From Chionoecetes opilio (Eukaryota > Arthropoda > Malacostraca > Decapoda > Majidae), in contig JACEEZ010000067.1 in the NCBI GenBank assembly GCA_016584305.1, positions 321,001 to 385,000 on the forward strand: a stretch of 64,000 bases of DNA. Reading direction: 5' to 3'. Below are positions 54,705 to 64,000 of the stretch, piece after piece. The notes beneath the pieces were generated by a model. The model made no database searches and was not told the DNA's origin. It was given only the letters and a program-made list of their open reading frames with translations. Positions within the stretch are counted from its first letter, which is position 1. Every line of letters begins with the position of its first letter. A program made the position numbers and the translations under genes.

Positions 54705-54759
54705 TTTTATATGAAATTATAATTGTGAAGAAAGAAGTAAAAGGAACTGCGGCGAGGTG

Positions 54760-55790
54760 GATGTACAAAAGGGGATGGTAGTGGAGGGCGACCTCCTCGT
54801 CACCACCACTTTAACTGTTAAACCAAATTATTCAAGGAAAGAGAAATCGTCAAACTTGGGTAAATTCTTTATATACATGTATATTATTGATGTTATTGTC
54901 GATTCATTGGTGATATGCGTATATCATTCATTATATCAAACTGAGTAGTATCAGATTTTGTAACAGAGAATCTTATTTAAAAGACATTTAATGCTTGCTT
55001 TTAACAATCTCTCGGTTTATTCTTTCTTCCTGAAAACAAACACGTAATACCATACTTAGATATTATAATTCAATCCTATTTCTCTTAATAATTGGAAGTA
55101 AGCTATTAAAAAATCCTTTAAACATTTCGTAATTCACATACTGCTGTCGTAACATAATTAGCTTTAGTTTTAAATGAAGCATTTTTTTGTGTGTTAATTT
55201 AGTAATATGGGAAATAAAGAGTCACATCAAATTTGATATCTGATGAACAATTCAATAGTCAATTAATGTCATGTTAATTTATGGCAGCATTTATAGCATA
55301 AGGTTTGTAAGTGATTGTTTTACGTTAATGCCAAAGTTTAAAAGCCAGGTTATACATGAAAATTCAATAGTTTAGCATTTGTACTGCACTGAAGGGAAAT
55401 CAAAGTTTATACTCGACTTATGCGAGTAGATGGTTGGCAGAAATATAGTTTGAACGTAGTTATGTTTCCCCTTCACATTCATGCATATTATCATGTTTAA
55501 CTTGTTATTACGAACGAAAATGTTGCGTATTGCTAATATGATTTCGCTGGAAATTTCAAGAGTCGAATAATGCTTAAATGAACAACAGAAAGAATGCCAA
55601 TGGAAACAACTACACGAATAAGGTAGGTGACATAAAGAGGCGATAGTAACTGAAAATGAGCTGGGAGAAAAGGTATGTTTTATGGCAAGGAACGCTGTAC
55701 AATGTATTTACCTAGTAACGTACAGAACTTAACAATGTTCGTGCTATGTGTTGTGTTGTTGTGTGTATCATCAGTTGTTTTACAGGGCCA
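54760..55790. other. AT-rich spacer, nothing recognised
   Basis: Upstream side of the minus-strand frame. No coding or element signal. ATATAAAAATG sits at the start codon itself, too close to be a TATA box for it. Confidence 0.5.
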
Positions 55791-55852
55791 GAGCAACGCT
55801 CGTATGGCCCGTCTCCATATCAACATTTTTATCATTCATCCTTAGTGCTTAG

Positions 55853-56040
55853 TTTGGCCGAAGCCAGCACCCGAGAGCAGGTCACAAACCCGGCTAACAC
55901 CGGTACCCATTCACTGCTGGTGTGGACAGGGGCTCGGGTTTTAGAGGAAACAGCCCATATGTTCCCGCTCCGCCCGGGGATCGAACCCGGGACTTCTCGG
56001 TTGTGAACCGAGCGTGCTTCCCCTACACTACGGAGTACCC
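55853..56040 (-). mobile_element. tRNA-Val-like SINE (copy 3)
   Basis: Minus-strand head as at 31378: CGTAGTGTAGGGGAAGCACG, CTCGGTTCACAACCGAG and CCCGGGTTCGATCCCCGGG (a perfect T-arm here), followed by the CCCCTGTCCACACCAGCAG body. A GT-rich microsatellite adjoins at 56042-56125. Confidence 0.85.
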
Positions 56041-56041
56041 T

Positions 56042-56125
56042 TATGCGTGTATGCGTGTGTGTGTGTATGTCTGTGTGCGTGTGTGTGTTCGCACGTGTGT
56101 TATTGTGTGTGTATGTGTGTGTGTG
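56042..56125. repeat. (GT)n compound microsatellite
   Basis: GT repeats with GC and AT interruptions. Confidence 0.9.
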
Positions 56126-56335
56126 AGAGAGGTGGGCACCGCAAACGAAAATCCACTTCCGCAAACGCAAATCCGCAAACTTCAATCTTAAGTTCCGCAA
56201 CCGCAATTCCGCAAATTGCAAACCAATTATGTATATTTTCTCTGCTATTTATTGCAAAAACTGAGTGTGAAACACTTTGTGGTAGTAAAATTTATATATT
56301 ATTTCCTAAATCACTTGTGGCACAATAATTATTGA

Positions 56336-56485
56336 TATATACGTATATATATATTATATAGTCTATTATAATAGATATATATATATATCATATATAATAT
56401 ATATAATATATTATATATTATATAATTATATTTGATAATATATATATATTAGATAATATATAGATATAGATATAGATATATTTTA
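56336..56485. repeat. AT-rich (TA)n-like array
   Basis: Degenerate TATATA/ATAATATA array ending in (GATATA)n. Confidence 0.9.
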
Positions 56486-56971
56486 CCTACCCTACCTTTA
56501 TCTACTGAACTGTGACAAAACTGTTGTTAAACTCTGTGTGTTGTCCATTTGATATTCTCTTCTTCAACCTCTCAGAAGGTCTTTTGGTGTCTCATTTATC
56601 TGTTGCACTCCTCTCTCCTGGTTCTCTCTTCCTGATTTTCTCCGTATCTCTCTGTCCTGCTCATAAAAAGGATGCAATCAGCATATGCCAAGTAACATCT
56701 AACCAAATTTCTTGTTTCTTACTATAATTTTGTGTTGGCCCCAGTCAGAGCTTATCTTATTTTTGTAAGAAAAAAAAGGCTCTTTGAGATCCGGGGCTAT
56801 TCATAAAATATTCGGGGCTTCAGCCCCCAATGCCCAGGCCTAACTACGCCTATGAGAGTAACCTTTCTTTGAAAACAACCCGGCCTGCATATTCTCGTTT
56901 TCTGGAAGAGTAGGTGGCGTTTATTCTTGAACACATCAGGTTAGGTTACGTTAGGTTACGGATAGGGAAGA

Positions 56972-57152
56972 GGCGTTTTCTGCGGGGGATTTTTGGTTGC
57001 AATCGGAAAATTTTCGGTTGCAAACGGTCACAACAACAACAACAAATGATTGCGGGTCGGGCCAGTCATCTTCCCTGGATGGTTGAACAGGGATCGAAAT
57101 TTGAGCAACCGAAATTTTTTCGGTTGCAATCAGGATCCCCGCAGAAAACGCC
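56972..57152. mobile_element. 181-bp MITE with GGCGTTTTCTGCGGGG inverted repeats
   Basis: The perfect 16-bp GGCGTTTTCTGCGGGG begins at 56972 and its complement ends at 57152. The match continues imperfectly through GGTTGCAAT and AAATTTTCGGTTGC. No target duplication seen. Confidence 0.75.
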
Positions 57153-57329
57153 TTAGGTTAGGTTACCTCCAGTGTAGATGGTAACTTTGTGTGGGAATCA
57201 CAATGAGGGTATTTTCGAGAAAATCCTATGGTTAGTTTCGGAGCTACAGCCAAGCGTCTTCACTCGGAAACCACAGACTCGCATAGAGAACGGGAATATG
57301 CACCCGGCCTACCCGGCCTGAGTGCTTGA

Positions 57330-58270
57330 ACGGAAAGGACGTGATTTATAGAGCTCCCTGGGGAATAGTGAGGTCGAGGAGTGATGGCGGAAAGTGAGGG
57401 CTTAGTGGAATTGAGGCAACGGAGGACGCAGGTGCAAGACCCGAGGCAAGGAGAGGCCAGGACGATGTTGTGAGAGACCTGAGCGACGTTGTGGCATCCC
57501 TCAAGATGGAGAATGCCGAGCTCCGACAGCTGCTGCACTTGAGGTGTCTCAATAACTCCAGTCCCTCTGCCTCGACGGAAGGAAGGAGGTTGGAAAGAAG
57601 TCAGGAGTGAGGAGAGCGGCCGTGGGAGTCCGCAGGGTCCGCCCCTAAGACCAGGAACAGCTTTGCCAGCCTGGTTGACGAGTGCGCGAAGGTAATGGAT
57701 GGAAAGACAGACGAGCCTTCCCTGTCATACAGGAACTACCTCGTGTAGGCCTCGCGGCCTCTTGTAGCTTCCTTATTTTCTTATGTTCTTATGTTATGTC
57801 TGCAGGTAAGACCGTGGTTGTGGGAGACAGCCAGGTCAAGTATTTAGATAGGTCTTTCTGTGACAGAGATAGGAAGAATAGGACGTTTGCCTGTTTTCAT
57901 GGAGCGGGGATAGGGGATATAGGAGACTGGCTGGGGAGGGAAGAGCGCCCACTGTATGTTTTAGTGCAGGAGGGAATGATATAGGCAGGGTTGGGAGACA
58001 GGAGCTCTTAATTAAGGAGGTACAAGTAGGCCGTAGGCAGGGTTAGGACCTTGGAGGTACCCCTGTTGTGTGTGGCATCTTGCCGCGCAGGTCTGGGGGC
58101 CCGGGATGGTGGTCTGAAGGTTTTGCTGTGAGCAGCTTGCTGGCTGATCATTGCATGAGGAACGGGTGGTTGTTTATGGGCCACTGCACTGAGTATTAAG
58201 ATCCCGTTCCAAATGTCCATAAATTTGTATTAGATAGGCAATTTGCGGACACTGGGTGCTAGCGACCAAT
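57330..58270 (+). mobile_element. CR1-like LINE ORF1 remnant (esterase-like)
   Basis: From 57805: KTVVVGDSQVKYLDRSFCDR, FACFHGAGIGDIGDWL, then frameshifted VVCGILPRRSG and LLADHCMRNGWLF. The GDS box and G-x-G-x-GD loop are those of the SGNH-hydrolase domain in CR1-type ORF1 proteins. Upstream (57370-57715) is charged, coiled-coil-like and broken. A 66-bp CR1-like 3' tail (57730-57795) is inserted just before the GDS box. Confidence 0.65.
57730..57795 (+). mobile_element. CR1-like LINE 3' tail, minimal insertion
   Basis: CAGGAACTACCTCGTGTAGG, CCTCTTGTAGCTTCC and TTCTTATGTTCTTATGT. It interrupts an ORF1 remnant of the same broad family. Confidence 0.85.
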
Positions 58271-58689
58271 ATTTGATGTTACTTTAACCAAAATAAGGCA
58301 ATCTTAAGTGTTCTTATGTTGAATATCAGGTTTTCACTAATAAAACCAATGGTTTTGATATACTCATGTCCATACCACGAACATTGGTTTGAAGAAATAG
58401 TATTTGAAAGTATGCTCTATTCATGCATGGTCCAACAGCCTCTAAGGAAGTGTTACGTCAAAATGTTTGGGTGAATACATTTCTCCATTGATGCTGAAAG
58501 ACTAGATTGTGAGCACAAGGGTAGTATGATTTCTTATTCTATAAAAAACATGATTAACGCCATGGATAATTTCGCCATCCAACATTTAAACATAAACACG
58601 GCCCGCATGCCAAAGTACGATGTTTGTATAATGTAAACACGAGTGACGATCGCTGACGAAGCTAGTCGCTTGTGTTTACCAGGTAACTA

Positions 58690-58830
58690 CAAGTGCCCTG
58701 GCGCAGTAACGTCCCGTAAACCATTGAACACTTGCTGCTGCAGTGTCCACGCCTACACTCCCACCGTGTATGGCTACACTCTCAACTCCTCACCCTGAAC
58801 GTTACCACATTCGAACTTGTCGTACACTGT
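58690..58830 (+). mobile_element. non-LTR LINE C-terminal fragment
   Basis: TIEHLLLQCPRLHSHRVWLH followed by SQLLTLNVTTFEL: the HLLxxCPR zinc-finger-like end of several LINE ORF2 proteins. Confidence 0.55.
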
Positions 58831-59299
58831 CGAAAATTGTCGTACACTCCTCTGGCAACAAATGAAGAATATGGTAACAAGCGTTCATTAATGCATTACT
58901 CTAAATTTCTACCATGATATAATGCTATATTGACTAAATGAGACGTTTACCGAATCGGGAATTATATGTACGACTTGATTTTATGGAGAAAATAATTACT
59001 GTTGTACGCATATATTTTCATTTTCTATGCATCCTAGACACTAGTGTTACATTTGTTAAATGAATTTGAATAATCTTTTGATTTGAAGAAAAAAACTAGA
59101 TAGAAGCATATACAAAAAATGATCTATGAAGTCCTCAAAACATGTATATTTGAGTGAGATATCACAGGCTCTAACGGGATCATAAAACTCAGTGCAGTGG
59201 CCCATTGACAACTGAGCCCATTTCCCTAGTTATCACAGTATCTTTTCTTGAGTTTCTCATCATCCTTTCCTCTAAACATCTGTTCACTATCAGGTAGCA

Positions 59300-60285
59300 T
59301 CTGCATATCCTCTGAGTAAAAACACTTAAGAAATAATAATTTTAAATATTACACATATTTTCATCAAAGCTTACAATCTCTCCCTGATCAGTTTTTAATG
59401 GACCCACCAATTCCCTAGTCTTTGTCTTATAGACCTGAAAAAATCCCTTAGGGTCGGTCTTTGCCTGGCCAGCAACCTTAATCTCATAATTGTTCTTTGC
59501 TGTTCTTGTTAACTTTTTCAGTGTTCTAGCCATTACATAATACTGCTCACTGCTCACCTTACCTGCCTTAACCTTCTTATACATATCCCTTTTTAGTCCT
59601 ATGTTGTGTTTTAAACTCGCAGTCATCTATTTGGGGTCGTTTTTCCTTGATCTTATCGTCCTATTAGAAATATTTTTTTTTACCTGCAATTGAATTGCTG
59701 ACAAAGAATGTATAATCCTCGTCAGCACTGACCTCACTGACATCCCTCTCCGCTCCGACCTCCGACCTCACCTTCGTGTTTCCTTGATCTTATCGTCCTA
59801 TTAGGAATATTCTTTTTCTGACCTGCAATTTAATTGCTTACAAAGAATGTATATAATCCTCGTCAGCACTGACCTCACTGACATCCCTCTCCGCTCCGAC
59901 CTCCGACCTCACCTTCCCCTCCATCCTACATCCCCAGTTAATCCCTTCCAGGTGTCTTCTTAATCCTACATAATTAGCCCGTCTGAAGTCAGGTACTGTA
60001 TGCATATTAACATTTCTAGATCCTACTTCCAATTTTAAGAAATCTAATTTCTCAATGATCGCTATTACCTGACTGACCTCCAACTTCCACCTCTGTTACT
60101 AAATCTTCCCTGTATGTTAGTAATAAATCTAGAATATTGCCTCCCCTAGTAGGCTCCTTGAATGGTTGCTTTTGAAAGTTATCCTGAACTACTTTTAACA
60201 ATTCCTCTGTGTCATTATCTCCTAAGGCCAATCCCTGAATTATATTGGTTGGGGACGGGCTTGCACCTCCTCCCTGTAAAAACTT
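59300..60285 (-). mobile_element. CR1-like LINE fragment (end of endonuclease to start of RT)
   Basis: Minus strand, high to low coordinates: GGNILDLLLTYREDLVTEVE with GNSDH (endonuclease SDH end); VPDFRRANYVGLRRHLEGIN; then NYEIKVAGQAKTDPKGFFQV and YKTKTRELVGPLKTDQGEIV, the linker before RT. Decayed; contains a 137-bp tandem duplication at 59643-59915. Confidence 0.8.
59643..59915. repeat. 137-bp tandem duplication inside the CR1-like fragment
   Basis: TTCCTTGATCTTATCGTCCT through CTCCGACCTCCGACCTCACC occurs twice, starting 59643 and 59780, with few differences (including a short indel). Confidence 0.9.
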
Positions 60286-60299
60286 AGCTAGCCACGAAC

Positions 60300-63200
60300 A
60301 TAATAAGAGGTAGAGGCCGGGGGCGTGGTAACCGCGCCCCCGACCCGGTTTTGCCGCGGGGCCCGACCACGCAGACCCCTCCAATGCCGACGCAGGGGTG
60401 GGGTCTGCCTATAACGAGTGCGGGGCAAAGCCCTCGGGAATCCCGCACTCTAAATCAAGTGGTAGGGCCCCCTAGCCCATCTTTTTCGTATGGGGGTGGC
60501 CAGGGCGGTGCAGAGGCGGTGCCTGCCCGTCGAATCACTCCTGCAGGATGGGATAAACCTCCGGAGGGTTCTTCGTGTGGGCTCGTGGAACGTTCTGAGC
60601 CTCTCGGACGATCTTCGACTACCTCTCATATCGGGCGAGCTCAGTAGGCTGAGGGGGGATGTAGTGGGACTCTCTGAGACGAGGAGGCCTGGCAGTGGCG
60701 AGACTAGCAGTGGGGGTTACACCTACTACTGGTCCGGCATGAGCAATGGCGACCATGTCCGGGGAGTAGCTATAGGTATCTCCAGCAAACTGCAGCCGTC
60801 AGTTGTTGAGGTTACTCCGGTTGATGAGCGTATAATGCGGGTGAGGATGAAACACACTCTGGGTTTCATGTCTCTTGTTGCAGTGTACGTGTTGCAGTGT
60901 TTCATGTCTCTTATCGAGGTGCGTAAAACTGAAGAGAAGGAGATGTTCTACGCCAAACTCGACTCTGAGTCTCTGTATTAAACCAGTGTCCTCCTCGGGA
61001 CACACTCATTGTCTTGGGCGACTTCAATGCTACTACTGGCACTGTGAGAGATGGCTACGAGTTATGTGTTGGTCCCCATGGCTCCGGTACCAGAAACATT
61101 AACAGTTCTCTGCTTTTGAATTTTGCAAGGTCCAGAAAGCTGAGAATTGCAGGTTCTTGGTATCAGAGACCAGAGCTGAACCGCTGGACATGCAGAGCTG
61201 GACAGTATTTAAATACATTTGTATTTAAATACGTATTTAAATACATTTGGGTATTTAGAGCTGTATTTATAAATACATTGGTTTTCATGTATTTAAATAC
61301 AGTATTTGAATATTTTATGAGTATTTAAATACATTGTATTTAAATACTCCTAATATAAAAATGTAAATACTTTTTTATCAGTTAATTTGGCCATAAACCC
61401 GCCCAACTATCTAACAATCCTGATGTTACAGTGAACCAGTGTTTCCACTTTCAAGGAAATTTCCTTAGTTTAAGGACATTTAGGCTTGAGAAGGAAATTT
61501 CTAAGGAAACTCAAAATCTAAGGAAATCTTAAGAATTTTTTTTTTTTCGGACATGTTAAAATTTGTGTGTATTTAAAATGTATTTACAAATGTATTTAAA
61601 TACAATTGATGTATTTAGTATTTAAATACATTCGTAAAATGTATTTAGTATTTGGTATTTAAATACATTTCACCCATGTATTTAGTATTTAGTATTTAAA
61701 TACATTCAATATATTTAGTATCCAGCTCTGTCAGGACATGGTATAGTAATGCAGGAGGGGTAGCTAAGGAGATCGACCACGTCCTCGTTAGTACTCGTTG
61801 GAGGATCCTCCAGAACTGCAGGGTTTACCGGAGTGCTGAGTTCTTTGGAACAGATCACAGACTTGTTGTTGCAACACTTAAGCTTCATGTCAAGTCCAGA
61901 AGAATCTCAAGACGTAGCCATACTGTGTTTCATCTTGAGAAACTGAAGGACTTGACATGTGCCCATGAGTATGCATTGGCAATCTCAAATCGGTTTGATG
62001 GGCTCGGTGCCCTCGAGGACCCTGTAGAACTGTGGGATACCTTCAAACGTGAAACTCTACAGGCTGCCAAGGAGTGTATTGGGGAGCGCCCGAGGTCAAG
62101 GCGTAGTTTTGTCACGACGGAGACGCTGGAGAAAATCGAGGAGAGTCGCGCTGCCAGGCTGGCTGGGAACCAGGACCAGCACAGGGCTCTGTCAAGCCGG
62201 ACTAGAACCTTCCTGGGGAGAGACAAGGAGAAATATGTCAGGAGTCTCGCTGAGGATGTCGAGGGCCGTTTGAAAGCTAATGACCTCCGACCCGCCTACC
62301 GAGCACTGAAGAAGCTCCGTTCCAAGTCTCCATCTCGGGCGAGTGCTATTCGAACAGCAGATGGGCGCCTCGTGTCGGACATGGATGGGCAGATGGCTCG
62401 TTGGGCTTAGTACTTTGGGCAGTTGTTCACGGTGGACCCTCCAACTGAGCAGCTTCACACCACTGGGTTACAGAAAGTGGATGCCGATCCTCCCATTGAC
62501 GAAACTGCACCCTCACCTGACGAAGTCAGAGAGGCTGTAGTAAAGTTGAGGGGTGGAAAGGCAGCTGGTGTTTGTAATATCAGTGCGGAGCTCCTCAAGG
62601 CTGGAGGTGAGGCCATGATCCGCGGGTTGCATGCTGTCCTGACTGCCATGTGGCAATCAGGTACCATTCCTCCTGACTGGAAAAGGGGGCTGGTTGTCCC
62701 TATCAGGAAAGGGAAAGGGGACCGTCAGGACTGCAACAATTACCGCGGTATTACACTGCTCAGCGTGCCAGGCAAGGTGCTTGCCCATCTATTGCTGACA
62801 CGGATCCTCAGTCATCTGCTGAAGCATCAGAGACCTCAGCAGTCTGGGTTCATGACTGGTAAGTCAACAACGGACCGTATCCTAGTGCTTTCGTGTCCTG
62901 GTGGAACGCCGACGTGAATTTCGACAGGGGATGCTTGCAGCCTATGTTGATCTCAAGAAGGCGTTTGACTCAGTGCATCGTGAGTCACTCTGGGATCTTC
63001 TGCGACTTCGCGGGATTCCTGCAAGGATTATTGGTTCGATGACTGGTTTGTACTCTGGGACTGAGAGTGCTGTGAAGTGTGGGGGAAGTGTATCCAGCTT
63101 CTTTCCTGTTAATACAGGAGTGAGGCAAGGGTGCGTCCTTGCCCCATCACTTTTCAACACTTGTATGGACTGGGTGTTGGGCAAAGTTGTAGATCAAAGT

Positions 63201-63370
63201 GATTGTGGAGCGTCCCTCGGCAACACCAAGATCACTGATCTTGTTTTTGCCGATGATGCAGTAATCTTTGCTGAGTCGCTGGAGGTCCTGGTGATGGCTC
63301 TCGAGGCTCTGCACGAGGAGGCAAAGCCTTTGGGACTTGAGGTCTCCTGGCTTAAAGTAATCGTCCAGAC
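60300..63370 (+). mobile_element. RTE-like LINE with endonuclease, decayed (copy 2)
   Basis: GC-rich 5' part from about 60300. The endonuclease starts near 60570 with LRVGSWNVLSLSDDLRLPLI, LSRLRGDVVGLSETRRPGSG, then frameshifts to LIVLGDFNATTGT and GTDHRLVVATLKLH. The linker (FHLEKLKDLTCAHEYALAIS) leads to RT: DEVREAVVKLRGGKAAGVCN, NNYRGITLLSVPGKVLAHLL, AAYVDLKKAFDSVHRESLWD, NTGVRQGCVLAPSLFNTCMD, DLVFADDAVIFAESLEVLVM. It breaks off near 63370, so the RT C-terminus is missing. A TAG at 62408 replaces the Glu codon of copy 1. A hAT-type MITE splits the endonuclease at 61193-61730. Confidence 0.9.
61193..61730. mobile_element. hAT-type MITE rich in GTATTTAAATAC (copy 2)
   Basis: Starts CAGAGCTGGACAGTATTTAA, ends GTATCCAGCTCTG. 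TGGACATG precedes it; AGGACATG follows after two extra bases (a 7/8 duplication). Shares with copy 1 the interior GTTTCCACTTT...AAGGAAATTTCCTTA block. Inserted in the RTE-like endonuclease. Confidence 0.85.
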
Positions 63371-63935
63371 CCATTTTTTCTTTGCATCATTATGTTGAAT
63401 GTTCATTCAAAATACCTAATCCACAAAAAATAATTAATTTCCACGCCTTATTTCCCTAAAAACATGACTTTTGTAAAAAGCGCGGGAAAAACAACAGCCC
63501 CATTCCAGCCGTGGCGCGAAACTTGCTGGTGACGTCACATTACCTGGCCTCCCATGCCAGACCCTATACAAATACACGGAGACTGAGAGAAAAATATAGT
63601 ACTTGAAGAATTTTGGGTGTTTCTGATATATTTTTTGTGCGATATGGCATATACTTGCATCCTGTATGGGTGCAGGAAGAAAGCTGTGCCTTTCCCGAGA
63701 GCTTAGCACCTATTTCCAAGCTATACGGCGAAGATATATGTGTGCAGACGGCTGGAGCGGCGGGTGTGCCGCGCGGTGTGCTCAGAGAGTTTTGAAGTCA
63801 GAAGGCCATTTGCCTTCACTCACTCATTCACCCATCCACCTACCCATGCCTTCATTCATTCACTCTTCCCATTCTTCTCTTATTATTTCTTTAATTATAC
63901 AGACACGTAAACAAGACCACACGTGTAGTTCAGGT
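63371..63935. other. unique-looking DNA, nothing firm
   Basis: Follows the broken LINE. A short frame from 63644 (MAYTCILYGCRKKAVPFP) has Cys spacing faintly like a zinc-finger start but stops after 18 codons. Confidence 0.4.
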
Positions 63936-63964
63936 AAACACACACACACACACACACACACACC
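63936..63964. repeat. (CA)n microsatellite
   Basis: About 13 CA units near the right window edge. Confidence 0.93.
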
Positions 63965-64000
63965 GATTCGAAGATAAGACACGAGTATAGGTCAAGTCTT

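Larger units (their letters stand above)
50500..56854. mobile_element. possible composite hAT-type element (6.35 kb)
   Basis: Left terminus CAGGGGCGTATTTAGG at 50500. Right-type termini CCTAACTACGCCCCTG (ending 51780) and CCTAACTACGCCTATG (ending 56854). The 8-mer AGAGTAAC precedes the left end (50492-50499) and follows the outer right end (56855-56862), but does not follow the inner right end. The two right ends are about 310-bp diverged direct repeats. No hAT transposase frame. Either one large composite insertion or two insertions with a coincidental 8-mer. Confidence 0.45.

Noticed and set aside
54187..54722. Two plus-strand frames of about 175 codons
   Set aside because: Shadows of the minus-strand frame at 52710-54704, which has the better amino-acid composition, hydrophobic segments and repeat structure.
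63644..63700. Start of a THAP or other zinc-finger protein (MAYTCILYGCRKK)
   Set aside because: Only 18 codons before a stop and no downstream domain visible in any frame.

Overview
This is eukaryotic, intron-rich DNA. Protein similarity, dense CA/CT/TA microsatellites, abundant CR1-like and RTE-like non-LTR elements and many hAT and pogo-like miniature transposons suggest an arthropod, most likely a decapod crustacean. The phylum is inferred from family knowledge; no species marker is visible.

Two conserved host genes on the + strand can be followed exon by exon. (1) An hnRNP K homologue (human HNRNPK, Drosophila bancal) runs from the start codon at 3969 to the stop at 24381. It has ten coding exons in continuous phase giving 386 residues: three KH domains plus a Gly/Pro/Met-rich linker between KH2 and KH3. 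At least one upstream non-coding exon must exist, because the first coding exon begins at a splice acceptor. (2) PSMD3/Rpn3, a 26S proteasome lid subunit, runs from the ATG at 30740 to the stop at 40803. It has ten coding exons giving 506 residues, with an arthropod-type initiator about 80 bp upstream of the ATG and an AATAAA about 240 bp after the stop. The genes lie head to tail about 6.3 kb apart and have no evident functional link beyond being housekeeping genes.

Layout: 1-3966 is microsatellites and GC-rich upstream DNA. 3967-24390 is HNRNPK; its intron 8 holds a CR1-like LINE split by a hAT-type element. 24391-30314 is 3' flank and a transposon graveyard (old LINE pieces, a pogo-type MITE with a long central palindrome, an 875-bp hAT MITE with a perfect 8-bp target duplication). 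30315-41066 is PSMD3; its intron 8 begins with 24 copies of a 37-bp unit made from the end of exon 8 plus its 5' splice site. 41067-64000 is mostly repeats: two RTE-like LINE copies, a 1.4-kb pogo/Tigger-type foldback, tRNA-derived SINEs, minisatellites and CR1-like fragments.

The least explained object is a GC-rich, intronless minus-strand reading frame at 52710-54704. It has two hydrophobic segments and about nine basic helical repeats, with a single in-frame TAA. It lies between hAT-type termini whose outermost flanks share an 8-bp direct repeat.
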